Shown piece by piece: positions 1 through 6,269 of a stretch of DNA of 11,412 nucleotides; the first letter of the stretch is position 1; every line of letters starts with the position of its first letter. Source of the DNA: Bacillota bacterium (GTDB taxonomy: Bacteria; Bacillota_C; Negativicutes; JAEYSJ01); contig JAEYSJ010000022.1 in the NCBI GenBank assembly GCA_023434855.1, positions 1-11,412 on the forward strand, in the 5' to 3' direction. Position numbers and translations under genes: made by a program. The notes under the pieces are model-generated. The model was not told the DNA's origin. It ran no database searches and saw only the letters and a list, made by a program, of their open reading frames with translations.

Positions 1-27
1 ACTGGCTGAATAGCCGGTTATTTTTTT
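1..27 (+). terminator. Rho-independent terminator of an upstream gene
   Basis: A 7-bp stem (1-7 with 12-18, one G-U pair, loop GAAT) is followed by seven T from 21 to 27. It reads in the + direction and probably ends a gene lying left of the window. Confidence 0.7.
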
Positions 28-62
28 AAACATCGCTAATTTGATCGTACAAGGAGGTCATT

Positions 63-257
63 ATGCCCACATACCGAGTTTTCGTCAATAAACAAGCTAC
101 CGGAAATTTTGTTACAGGAACCAAAGCGGATGACGCATATATGAATGCAGCAAGCTCTATCTCCCTCAGCGAAGATGATGACATTCAACTGTTAGAGGTA
201 AAGCCTACAGCTGCTGATGACCAATCAATTGCCTCCGTTACTGCGCAGGACTTATAG
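63..257 (+). CDS. Small hypothetical protein, 64 aa
   Basis: I do not recognise this protein. An ATG start is preceded by a near-perfect ribosome binding site (AAGGAGG at 51-57, five bases before the ATG), so translation is very likely. The product is small and acidic towards the C-terminus (cluster SEDDD near residues 36-40) with no signal peptide, membrane segment or cysteine. The N-terminal PTYRVFVNKQATGNF looks like a short beta-hairpin; this is inference only. It stands alone between a terminator (1-27) and terminator-like hairpins (295-357), so it is probably monocistronic. It lies on the chromosomal side of the tRNA fragment and need not belong to the defence island. Confidence 0.75.
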   Translation: MPTYRVFVNKQATGNFVTGTKADDAYMNAASSISLSEDDDIQLLEVKPTAADDQSIASVTAQDL

Positions 258-294
258 ACGTGCAATTGACCTGAAAGGGGCTACAATTACAGTC

Positions 295-357
295 AAAAGG
301 CCGCTCCGAGAAATCCGGAGGCTTTTAATAACCTTTGTAAGGTAAGGCCGATTTTTT
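295..357 (+). terminator. Tandem, mutually exclusive terminator-like hairpins
   Basis: A first imperfect stem (AAAAGGCCGCTCCG with CGGAGGCTTTT, 295-326) shares its right arm with a second possible hairpin (GGCTT around 320-324 with AAGGCC near 344-349, inner stem ACCTT/AAGGT at 331-343) that runs into six T at 352-357. Together they most likely end the 63-257 transcript. The shared arm means only one can form at a time. Confidence 0.5.
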
Positions 358-366
358 ATTGACTGA

Positions 367-395
367 TTGCATATTTTACAATCTATGGGTATAAT
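367..395 (+). promoter_or_regulatory. Promoter of antitoxin RNA, copy 1
   Basis: TTGCAT (367-372) and TATAAT (390-395) are separated by 17 bp, close to the ideal sigma-A promoter. Transcription should begin near 402. The same promoter occurs at 11210-11238 with a single base changed over a 49-base stretch. Confidence 0.85.
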
Positions 396-401
396 ATAAG
401 A

Positions 402-516
402 AAAGGACTGACGTGTTGGTAGCACGCCAGCCCGACAAGTTGTCTAACCGAACGGTTAGCCCGGATTACGTTATTAAGAAATAACCGCAAACCATGGCGT
501 GGGGGCGGTTATTTCT
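402..516 (+). ncRNA. Type I antitoxin antisense RNA (RatA-like), copy 1
   Basis: The RNA of about 115 nt starts just after the strong promoter at 367-395 and ends at the hairpin 477-516. It folds into a first hairpin (CTGACGTG 408-415 with CACGCCAG 423-430), further stems (GACAA/TTGTC, TAACCG/CGGTTA) and the terminal stem. No open frame with a ribosome binding site lies in it. Its 3' end is antisense to the 3' end of the toxin mRNA on the minus strand, including the toxin stop codon. That convergent layout is the one known for RatA/TxpA in Bacillus. I infer that base pairing blocks or destabilises toxin mRNA. The 5' part and the terminator match copy 2 at the right edge, while the middle differs, which would make each RNA specific for its own partner. 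Confidence 0.75.
477..516. terminator. Bidirectional terminator shared by antitoxin and toxin, copy 1
   Basis: A perfect 12-bp stem pairs AGAAATAACCGC (477-488) with GCGGTTATTTCT (505-516). T-rich sequence follows on both strands. The toxin stop codon at 509-511 lies inside the stem, so both convergent transcripts probably end here and overlap by roughly 40 nt. Confidence 0.7.
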
Positions 517-586
517 GTTTTATGATGAGCACAACAAGTGTTGCGAATGCGACCATTAAGTACATTGCCTCAAATGTTGACACCAT
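509..586 (-). CDS. Holin-like type I toxin, 25 aa (TxpA/BsrG-type)
   Basis: The 25-residue product MVSTFEAMYLMVAFATLVVL plus IIKQK is one hydrophobic membrane segment with a short basic tail. This is the layout of the TxpA/BsrG/holin-like type I toxins of Bacillota, which insert into the cell membrane. The FEAMYLMVAFATLVVLI core is the recognisable family signature. A purine-rich ribosome binding site (AAGGGGG) lies four bases before the ATG. The next codon is GTG with better spacing and could be the true start, giving 24 residues. The mRNA should start near 636, and its binding site is buried in a hairpin (588-612). The 3' end is covered by the convergent antitoxin RNA. The C-terminal part of a paralogue lies at 11353-11412. 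Too short for ordinary gene callers, but the context makes it convincing. Confidence 0.8.
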   Translation of the reverse strand: MVSTFEAMYLMVAFATLVVLIIKQK

Positions 587-587
587 A

Positions 588-612
588 CCACCCCCTTCCC
601 GGAAGGAAGTGG
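588..612 (-). promoter_or_regulatory. Hairpin hiding the toxin ribosome binding site
   Basis: The 25 bases directly before the toxin start form an almost perfect inverted repeat: on the minus strand CCACTTCC (612-605) pairs with GGGGGTGG (595-588) using two G-U pairs, and TTCC can pair with GGAA inside. The Shine-Dalgarno sequence is wholly in the stem, so the mRNA should be translated poorly until opened or processed. Such masking is known for other type I toxins. Confidence 0.6.
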
Positions 613-642
613 CCAACCGTCCCTCGACAACCTGTTACGCTT

Positions 643-670
643 ATTATAGCATAATCTTCCAGGCTGAAAA
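643..670 (-). promoter_or_regulatory. Promoter of toxin mRNA, copy 1
   Basis: On the minus strand a perfect -10 TATAAT (648-643) is preceded by TGC, forming an extended -10 element. A weak -35 TTTTCA (670-665) lies 16 bp upstream. The predicted start near 636 gives a leader of about 50 nt before the toxin. Confidence 0.7.
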
Positions 671-699
671 TAGAAAATTCTATGAATTGCTTTCACACT

Positions 700-727
700 G
701 CCGCCTTTTAACGAAGGCGGCTTTTTT
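700..727 (+). terminator. Rho-independent terminator, + strand
   Basis: An 8-bp GC-rich stem (GCCGCCTT 700-707 with AAGGCGGC 714-721) is followed by six T (722-727). It sits just upstream of the toxin promoter on the other strand. No + strand gene visibly leads into it, so it may catch read-through from the antitoxin side. Confidence 0.65.
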
Positions 728-806
728 ATTTTCGCCGCGCAGTTCGCGGTTCCCTCGCTGCCGGCAGACCCGTTCCATCTTCCTACAACAACCGGAGAGC
801 CAACAT

Positions 807-851
807 AAAAAACCCGTGAATATCACCGCTTAAGAAGCGATGTTCACGGGT
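807..851 (-). terminator. Rho-independent terminator, - strand
   Basis: A long hairpin (ACCCGTGAA 812-820 with TTCACGGGT 843-851, inner stem CGCTT/AAGCG) is followed on the minus strand by a U tract from the A run 807-812. It is the second of two minus-strand terminators behind the tRNA fragment. Confidence 0.65.
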
Positions 852-877
852 CTTCTCTCTCCCATTGTTGTAAAAGT

Positions 878-909
878 AAAAAAGCTTTCCGGAACTAAGT
901 TCGGAAAGC
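878..909 (-). terminator. Terminator directly behind the tRNA-Lys 3' half
   Basis: An 8-bp stem (GCTTTCCG 884-891 with CGGAAAGC 902-909, with AAC/GTT continuing inside) is followed on the minus strand by six U (A run 878-883). Its place 12 bases after the tRNA CCA end fits a tRNA terminator. Confidence 0.75.
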
Positions 910-921
910 CCTTGTTTCTTC

Positions 922-968
922 TGGTGACCCACGTAGGAATCAAACCTACAACCTACTGATTAAGAGTC
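922..968 (-). other. 3' half of tRNA-Lys(CUU): attachment-site core
   Basis: On the minus strand this segment reads from the anticodon loop (CTCTTAA, anticodon CTT) through the anticodon 3' strand TCAG, a T arm (stem GTAGG/CCTAC, loop TTTGATT), the acceptor 3' strand GTGGGTC, the discriminator A and an encoded CCA end (924-922). It is the 3' half of a tRNA-Lys(CUU). The D arm and the 5' acceptor strand GACCCAC are absent: sequence beyond about 970 no longer resembles a tRNA. A 3' half cut at the anticodon loop is the hallmark of att sites of integrative elements and prophages. A terminator follows at 909-878. The matching complete tRNA gene is not in this window. Confidence 0.8.
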
Positions 969-1272
969 AAAATTAAGCGCCATTTTTCGTTTTCAAAACA
1001 CCATGAATGCTTGATAATGCTGGCTTTTCATTACAGACCATCACAGAACTTTTTCGCCGCGTTGTTGTACGGTTGTTGTATTGCACTACTGATGAACGAG
1101 GAGAGAGCTTGATTCCCTACTCCTTTTTAGTTGTTGTAAAATTGTTGTCAAAATCTAACAATCTTTGGTTGTATATCCATTTTAAACCACACTAGATTCG
1201 ACTAATACTGCTCTAAGTCTAACAAGTCTATGTCCGCATCATATGAACGTCCAACAATTCAAAATTACTTTT

Positions 1273-1297
1273 ACCATCACATTGTGGTGGTTTTTTT
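1273..1297 (+). terminator. Rho-independent terminator, + strand
   Basis: An 8-bp stem with one G-U pair (ACCATCAC 1273-1280 with GTGGTGGT 1284-1291, loop ATT) runs into seven T (1291-1297). It faces the end of the minus-strand defence genes. The + strand gene it once served is not visible, and the minus strand has no U tract here. Confidence 0.6.
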
Positions 1298-1307
1298 ATT
1301 ATGTATT

Positions 1308-2192
1308 TCACCCTTTCTTACAAACTTTAATTAAGCCAGAACCAGTTTTTTGTTCGATATATTCATTAAGGACATGAGCAACCATAATCGCACCTGATCC
1401 AGACAAAGATAACGATGCATTTTTAGCCTCTACTCCAGCCACCAAACTCCCGGATCCGCTAATGGCAACATCAATGCTATTAACTTGTCCATTCAAAATG
1501 TCAATACTACCTGACCCAGAAATTCTACCATACAAACTTCCATTCAATTGGTCAACAGTTATATTCCCACTCCCAGAGATCTCTACATCTACGTTTTCAA
1601 TCTGAACTGCATCAATTGAGGTTGACCCCTTGATTTTAGCGCGTAGCTCACAAATAGGAACTTGCGAATAAATGTTACCTGTGCCCCTACCATTAACTTG
1701 TAGACTTTTAAAACCATTGCATTTGATTTCGATATAACCAAAATCCTCTTCAAGTTTCGGCGGAACTCTCTTACCATTCACCCATACACTTCCTATATTG
1801 ATGTGAACATTGCTTTCTCGTCTTGGAGTTTCGATATAGAGAAGATCACCTTGCTGATAAATAGAAACTTTCTGTACAAATTCGCCAGCTCCGCCTAATG
1901 ACACTGTACAATTTGGAGCATCATTTGGAATCATAACAATATTATTCATATCACCGCTTATAATAAGATGACGTACTCCATCAAACATTTGCTGATCACG
2001 GAGAATATTTACCATCTCTGGCCACAGTGGCAAATCTTTAATCACAATTTCTCCAACACCTTTGTTGACAATCTTTCGTGATGAAACATCAACAAAGCTT
2101 CCATCTTCGAAGGTAAAAAAACCCCTCTCATTAGACACAACCGATTTGTCACTTAAAATCATAACTTCTTTATTTGCGAAAACCTTTTTCAA
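1308..2192 (-). CDS. Leaderless GSG-repeat protein (head-GIN/DUF2807-like)
   Basis: The 294-residue start is a TTG at 2192, chosen because AGGAGG lies six bases upstream; TTG codons further up have no such site. The C-terminal half carries five GSG motifs at residues 207, 226, 246, 265 and 284, a period of 19-20, each in the frame of beta-strand, GSG, hydrophobic residue (for example VEISGSGNITV). This resembles the head-GIN/DUF2807 putative adhesin family, thought to form a beta-solenoid. The first 150 residues are not recognised. Family members are usually exported, but here there is no signal peptide, membrane anchor or sortase motif, so the protein is probably cytoplasmic. It follows thsB by 68 bp with no terminator between, and so is probably the last gene of the Thoeris transcript. 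Its role is unknown; scaffold or target recognition would be speculation. Confidence 0.8.
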   Translation of the reverse strand: MKKVFANKEVMILSDKSVVSNERGFFTFEDGSFVDVSSRKIVNKGVGEIVIKDLPLWPEMVNILRDQQMFDGVRHLIISGDMNNIVMIPNDAPNCTVSLGGAGEFVQKVSIYQQGDLLYIETPRRESNVHINIGSVWVNGKRVPPKLEEDFGYIEIKCNGFKSLQVNGRGTGNIYSQVPICELRAKIKGSTSIDAVQIENVDVEISGSGNITVDQLNGSLYGRISGSGSIDILNGQVNSIDVAISGSGSLVAGVEAKNASLSLSGSGAIMVAHVLNEYIEQKTGSGLIKVCKKG

Positions 2193-2260
2193 TTTTATCC
2201 TCCTATAACCCAAGAGTACTTTAAAAATCAATTACAATTTAAATTTCATTTATAATTGTG

Positions 2261-2761
2261 TCAATATGTTCCGCTAGCTTCAATTGCATCTTCAATTAGT
2301 TGTTCTATATTCTCTTTTATATCATCATATACATATTGACTTGACTGATATGATGAATCAAAGCAAGTAACATATTTAGAGAGTCTCTCCCTATTTTCCC
2401 CAATATAAATATGATAAAAGGGATTACTTCCTTTTGTTGTTTGATTACCATCGCTATCTTTGAGTTTATGAATATATATACCAACTATTCCCTTATTAAG
2501 TTCATAGGCTTTTTCAATTTCATAATCAATCCACTTTCTTCCACATGTTGTTGCACCAATTAAAACGACAAGACATGAACGCTTTGCCATTTGTGAATCA
2601 ATCCATTCTTTAATTTTTGTATCTGATTTTTCTTTGACCTCCTCCCAATCATTATCAGAGAAAGTCGAACTACTATCAACCTTTCCCATATTTCTGACTT
2701 GGCTTGCCCTCCAAGCATCCTTATCGTACTCGAAGCTAAAAAACACTTGTCTCTTTGCCAT
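2261..2761 (-). CDS. thsB: Thoeris TIR-domain signal synthase ThsB
   Basis: The 166-residue product is a compact ThsB-type TIR protein (DUF1863-like). Its N-terminus MAKRQVFFSFEYDKDAWRAS, followed by VRN, matches the family opening of strand, FFSF, a Trp/Arg helix and VRN. Further on, CLVVLIGATT is the central strand and RKWIDYEIEKA at 75-85 holds the W-x3-E signature, E81 being the likely catalytic glutamate. In known Thoeris systems ThsB recognises phage components and turns NAD+ into a cyclic ADP-ribose isomer that activates ThsA. The ATG has GGAGGAG six bases upstream and follows the other TIR gene by 16 bp, so the two are translated from one mRNA. The length is slightly below the usual 190 or so residues. 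Family call is firm; the trigger cannot be read from sequence. Confidence 0.88.
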   Translation of the reverse strand: MAKRQVFFSFEYDKDAWRASQVRNMGKVDSSSTFSDNDWEEVKEKSDTKIKEWIDSQMAKRSCLVVLIGATTCGRKWIDYEIEKAYELNKGIVGIYIHKLKDSDGNQTTKGSNPFYHIYIGENRERLSKYVTCFDSSYQSSQYVYDDIKENIEQLIEDAIEASGTY

Positions 2762-2777
2762 TGTTCTTCTCCTCCAA

Positions 2778-3467
2778 TCACTCTACTTCTTTATAAATAT
2801 CATAATCATTGATTTTCTTTTGTAAAGCATACGCTCTGTCGACATATGTATCGGTATTTGCGACAAAATCATCCCATTTAACCGAAATTATGTAGCTACT
2901 TTCTCCATAGTATACTTTTAATCCATCTGCACAATCAACAGAATCGGGTTCTTTTATATTAAACATATTTTTCCGTAAGACCGTAAAGAGGGTATCGGTT
3001 TCATACCTTCTACATCCACTAGTACAGCAAGTTTTTTTATAGGTGTAGTAAGAATAAGAATTGTTTCTGTCTGGAACGATAATTGCGAGTACTGCACTTG
3101 TTTTACTGGTAATAGGCGTTCCATTGCTATTTTTTCTAGAAATTTCTTTTAATGAATATGATACTTCCCATGGTATCCATTGATCCTTATCTACTCCCAA
3201 TTCTTTCATATTCTTAGAAATCATTACAATGGTTAAACTACTATCATAGATTCTATCTTTTAACTTCTTCCAAATAGCATCTTCGCTAAGTTTAGATAAA
3301 TCTTCACCATCTGATTCACCTTTATATATGTGATCGGAAGAATCTTTCAAATATTCTTCTAACCTATCCACATAATTCCTAACAGTATTCGTTTCCCAAT
3401 AGTTTCCATCTATGTGGTTAACATCATTATCGGCATATTTATATGAGATAAATATTTTATGTCCCAT
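2778..3467 (-). CDS. thsB: Second, divergent Thoeris TIR protein (ThsB-like)
   Basis: The 229-residue protein begins MGHKIFISYKYADNDV, a TIR first strand and loop, and carries WIPWEVSYSLKEI at 97-109 with W97 and E101 in the catalytic W-x3-E arrangement; SSLTIVMIS (76-84) is the central strand. It is thus a complete TIR domain, with a 100-residue C-terminal extension. It shares almost no identity with the neighbouring ThsB (2261-2761) beyond the fold motifs. A cysteine cluster CCTSGC (147-152) is unusual and could bind metal or form part of a recognition loop; this is inference. The ribosome binding site GGGAGGAG precedes the ATG and the gene starts 24 bp behind thsA. Several ThsB paralogues beside one ThsA is a common Thoeris layout, each thought to detect different phages. 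Confidence 0.85.
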   Translation of the reverse strand: MGHKIFISYKYADNDVNHIDGNYWETNTVRNYVDRLEEYLKDSSDHIYKGESDGEDLSKLSEDAIWKKLKDRIYDSSLTIVMISKNMKELGVDKDQWIPWEVSYSLKEISRKNSNGTPITSKTSAVLAIIVPDRNNSYSYYTYKKTCCTSGCRRYETDTLFTVLRKNMFNIKEPDSVDCADGLKVYYGESSYIISVKWDDFVANTDTYVDRAYALQKKINDYDIYKEVE

Positions 3468-3491
3468 AAATACTCCTCCCGAAACTTTTGA

Positions 3492-4928
3492 CTATTTTAA
3501 TTGTTTAAGGCATTCTAAAATGTTATTTATTACTGTTTTGTAATCTTTTTTTTCATTCAATTGTTGAAAACATTTTTGAAAGTTTTCATCAGCTTGTGGA
3601 TAATATTGCAAAAGATTTTGATTTAGCTCTCGCCAAATTTCTTCAGCTACAAAACCAGTGCAACCAACTGGAATTATTGCAGTTTCGTGTCGTTTGGCTA
3701 TTTCGAATTCTGACTGCATTCCATTTGCTAATACAATCTTTTCTGTCTTGGCATCATTCTTGTTGCCAAATAAAAAGATTGAAATACCTGCTCTTGAAAT
3801 CATATCTTCTCTATATGTAGTCCATAGCTTCATTCTAGTTTCTTCGTTTTCGATACCTTGAGGGAAAGGTCTTAATAAAAGCCTATCATCGTTAATCGTC
3901 TTACTTTTCATGTAAATTTCTTCTAAGGCACCAGTTATTACAAAGCTACCTACTCCCAATCCAAAGCCGGAAACCAAATTATAGCCTTCTTGAATTAATT
4001 TTTTACTTAGAAAATGTATAAAGTCAGATGCTTCTTCTTTACTCCACATCCCAAATTCTGCAGCACTACCAGAAATAAATATATTTTTACTATTCAGTCT
4101 TCTCTCGATCTCCTTTAGAATATTTGTTATTTCGCTATATTCATCAATTAACAATACTTTAATATTATATCGTTTGAGATCATCCACAAATAATTGATGT
4201 TTACGCTCAGCATATTCATACTCAGCTATTTCTTTAAAATCCGATTTTTTAATCTTTCGCATTAATGCATAATGTTGTCTACGATTTCCTTCGCCATAGT
4301 CAATTCTAATTCGACCTAAAATATAATCAATATTGGGATCCAAAAAACTAAAACCGATAAATAGGAAAGTTTTAGAAATTAAATCGCCGCTCAGAGTCGT
4401 GATGAAAGGTGCATGCTCACGGTAATATCTTTCGTAATCATCTTTGATGATAATTGTATCATCAGGGTTTTCTTTATCTCCATGCATCTTATATACAATT
4501 GCATCACGATGCGGCTTGGTAATAGATAGTTGTTTATTATTATGTTTAATATCAACAACTCTTTGAATTTCTTTGAGAGCATCTTCAATAAGTGAATCAT
4601 AGTTAGTTGTCCAATATGTAAATATTGGTAAGCGAGCTAATATTTTATGATTCTCACTTAACTGCTTATTCTGAGAAAATTCTTCAAAAATAATATTGTT
4701 AATGACACTTCGATTTTGATTTTTATTAAAATGGTATTGCGCCAATGAGACTAAATCATTCTCTTTCTCAATATCTAAATCTAATTCATTCGCTACACTC
4801 TCTAACAATTGCTTCCAATCTACATATCCCGAACTCTTTGAAAAACCGGCCCCAACAAATACGGCAGCACTATTATCTCGAATTTCTTTCACATATCGTT
4901 CTATAAAAACACTCAATTCCTTGCGCAT
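3492..4928 (-). CDS. thsA: Thoeris effector ThsA: SIR2 NADase with SLOG sensor
   Basis: The 478-residue product has the length and two-domain build of Bacillus cereus ThsA (about 476 aa). The SIR2 domain (about 1-280) shows VFVGAGFSKSSGY (23-35), TTNYDSL with catalytic-type N109, KMHGD with H149, and FLFIGFSFLDPNIDYIL. These correspond to the Asn/His pair needed for NAD+ hydrolysis. The C-terminal SLOG domain (about 282-478) shows IFISGSAAEF, the glycine-rich GYNLVSGFGLGVGS (315-328), TTYRED with R373, FGNKND with K390 and QSEFEIA with E407, in places expected to hold the cyclic ADP-ribose signal. On binding, ThsA tetramers deplete NAD+ and stop phage growth. AAGGAGG six bases before the ATG gives a strong start. 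No key residue appears lost, so the effector looks functional. It heads the thsA-thsB-thsB-GIN cluster; 164 bp upstream separate it from the TIR-tailed gene. Confidence 0.93.
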   Translation of the reverse strand: MRKELSVFIERYVKEIRDNSAAVFVGAGFSKSSGYVDWKQLLESVANELDLDIEKENDLVSLAQYHFNKNQNRSVINNIIFEEFSQNKQLSENHKILARLPIFTYWTTNYDSLIEDALKEIQRVVDIKHNNKQLSITKPHRDAIVYKMHGDKENPDDTIIIKDDYERYYREHAPFITTLSGDLISKTFLFIGFSFLDPNIDYILGRIRIDYGEGNRRQHYALMRKIKKSDFKEIAEYEYAERKHQLFVDDLKRYNIKVLLIDEYSEITNILKEIERRLNSKNIFISGSAAEFGMWSKEEASDFIHFLSKKLIQEGYNLVSGFGLGVGSFVITGALEEIYMKSKTINDDRLLLRPFPQGIENEETRMKLWTTYREDMISRAGISIFLFGNKNDAKTEKIVLANGMQSEFEIAKRHETAIIPVGCTGFVAEEIWRELNQNLLQYYPQADENFQKCFQQLNEKKDYKTVINNILECLKQLK

Positions 4929-4996
4929 AATAACCTCCTTAATTATATTACGCCTTTAATCACAGTTTATCGGCATACTGAGTTTAACAGTATCTC

Positions 4997-5044
4997 TCAG
5001 ACAGATATATCCTTAATGAATCTAATCCGACAGCAACGTCGCAT
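4997..5044 (-). CDS. Possible 15-aa leader ORF before thsA
   Basis: In the 164-bp gap ahead of thsA a 15-codon frame (MRRCCRIRFIKDISV) has a reasonable ribosome binding site (AGGAG, five bases before the ATG) and stops 68 bp before the thsA start. The peptide is strongly basic with two adjacent cysteines. It may be a regulatory leader or a chance frame; the evidence is only the binding site and position. Confidence 0.25.
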   Translation of the reverse strand: MRRCCRIRFIKDISV

Positions 5045-5092
5045 TTTTCTCCTATCGTCATAATACTATTAGCTATCAGTCCCTGCATTCAT

Positions 5093-6199
5093 TTATAAGA
5101 CTTTTAAAATTTCGGTTGAAATTAATTCTGGAGTAATATTATCAATATCAATTTCTTTTATTTCCTTTTCTATACTTCTTGCATATTCTAGTTCAAAATT
5201 TACCCATTGGGATTGAGCAGCATTTTTACTATTTACATATAGGACATACTTTGATTGTACAATACGTTTTTTTAATACTTCCTCTGTATATTTTCCCGCC
5301 ATATTACGTTTTAAAAAATCATTATCACTAGTCCAGTCACAATAACAAACCATTCCTTTTTTGTTAAGAAACTTAAATAGAGATATAATTTGTGTTTGAT
5401 CAGAAAAGCTATGAGAAATAAAAAGGTCAAAAGATTTTTTTATTTGTATATTTCTTGATGAGGATATTTTATTAAATAAATCTTCAGGAGTCATGTTAAA
5501 ATTTGTTGTTTCAGTCATATAATGTTTCTTCTTGCCTTTAAAGTTTTTGCGAAGCTTTACATACTTTCCAGTATGCTGTAAATAATCAAATGCCATCTTT
5601 CTAATCTGATCATTATGCTCTGAATCATTCAATTTATAAAAAAATATATCGATTTTTTTAGAGCTATATTTGCTTAAATCTTTTACAATTTCCACTTTAT
5701 CCTCAATAGATATTCCCTTTTTATGATAAGCAGCAATATAATAATCCACATAATGAGGATCAAGATTTTGAATTAATTCTGTATTATTTGCGATTTTTGC
5801 ATTACGTTTATCGATTGCCAATTTTCGTTTGTTTTCAAAAGCTTTTAATTTTAAAATATGCTCTTCCTTATTAAAGGTATTTCTATAATTTTCTTTTGTG
5901 CTATTTCGGAGAATATTTTTAATAGCAGGGAGCGAAAAGAAATATGTTTCAGGTGACATAGGATTATAACGTGCCTTTTTTCCTACAGAGACAAGAAATT
6001 TATCTTTTTCTAAATAAGAATTTTGCATTTGAACTAAATTCTCCCACTCCATTGGATAATATCTTTTAAAGTATTCCAATAAAATTTTCCCATCATAATC
6101 TTGGGGCAATATTTCTGCTATTAAATATAATGGCCTTTTGATCGTTTTATTGTATCTCATAGTTTCACCGACATATTTTCTCTTAGTTAAACCAGGCAA
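5093..6199 (-). CDS. TIR-domain protein with unrecognised N-terminal region
   Basis: The 368-residue protein has a C-terminal TIR domain at about 256-345: FDLFISHSFSD (257-267), a CYCDWTSDNDF loop, SKYVLYVNS (316-324) and QWVNFELEYA (331-340), where W332 and E336 form the TIR W-x3-E signature. An intact glutamate suggests active NAD+ processing. Residues 1-250 are helical, lysine-rich and not recognised; stretches such as YIAAYHKKGISIEDKVEIVK look HEAT-like. The start is taken as TTG at 6199 because GAGGTGA lies seven bases before it; an in-frame ATG at codon 14 is an alternative without a clear site. It lies 70 bp behind the IetS-like gene and 164 bp ahead of thsA. It could be a stand-alone TIR effector, or a third TIR partner feeding ThsA. 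It is not a ThsB of the DUF1863 type. Confidence 0.85.
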   Translation of the reverse strand: MPGLTKRKYVGETMRYNKTIKRPLYLIAEILPQDYDGKILLEYFKRYYPMEWENLVQMQNSYLEKDKFLVSVGKKARYNPMSPETYFFSLPAIKNILRNSTKENYRNTFNKEEHILKLKAFENKRKLAIDKRNAKIANNTELIQNLDPHYVDYYIAAYHKKGISIEDKVEIVKDLSKYSSKKIDIFFYKLNDSEHNDQIRKMAFDYLQHTGKYVKLRKNFKGKKKHYMTETTNFNMTPEDLFNKISSSRNIQIKKSFDLFISHSFSDQTQIISLFKFLNKKGMVCYCDWTSDNDFLKRNMAGKYTEEVLKKRIVQSKYVLYVNSKNAAQSQWVNFELEYARSIEKEIKEIDIDNITPELISTEILKVL

Positions 6200-6269
6200 T
6201 CATTCATCACCTCATTTTTTAATGTCACTAAACCGACGATTAACAGTGCACCAAAGTAAAAAAACAAAT

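Larger units (their letters stand above)
784..1149. repeat. GTTGTTGTA repeats around the tRNA fragment (candidate integrase arm sites)
   Basis: GTTGTTGTA occurs at 1061-1069, 1072-1080 and 1130-1138, with near copies ATTGTTGTC at 1141-1149 and ATTGTTGTA at 864-872, and an inverted exact copy at 784-792. The four right-hand copies form two pairs, each with an 11-bp period (one helical turn). Short directly repeated 9-mers on the flanks of a tRNA-derived core are the usual form of arm-type sites bound by the N-terminal domain of tyrosine integrases. The function is inferred; no integrase gene is in the window. Confidence 0.5.

Noticed and set aside
522..833. A + strand open frame of 103 codons
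   Set aside because: It covers the toxin gene, its promoter and two terminator hairpins on both strands, and has no ribosome binding site; its translation looks random.
1007..1195. A + strand open frame of 62 codons over the arm repeats
   Set aside because: No ribosome binding site; the sequence is better explained as attachment-site DNA with repeated 9-mers.
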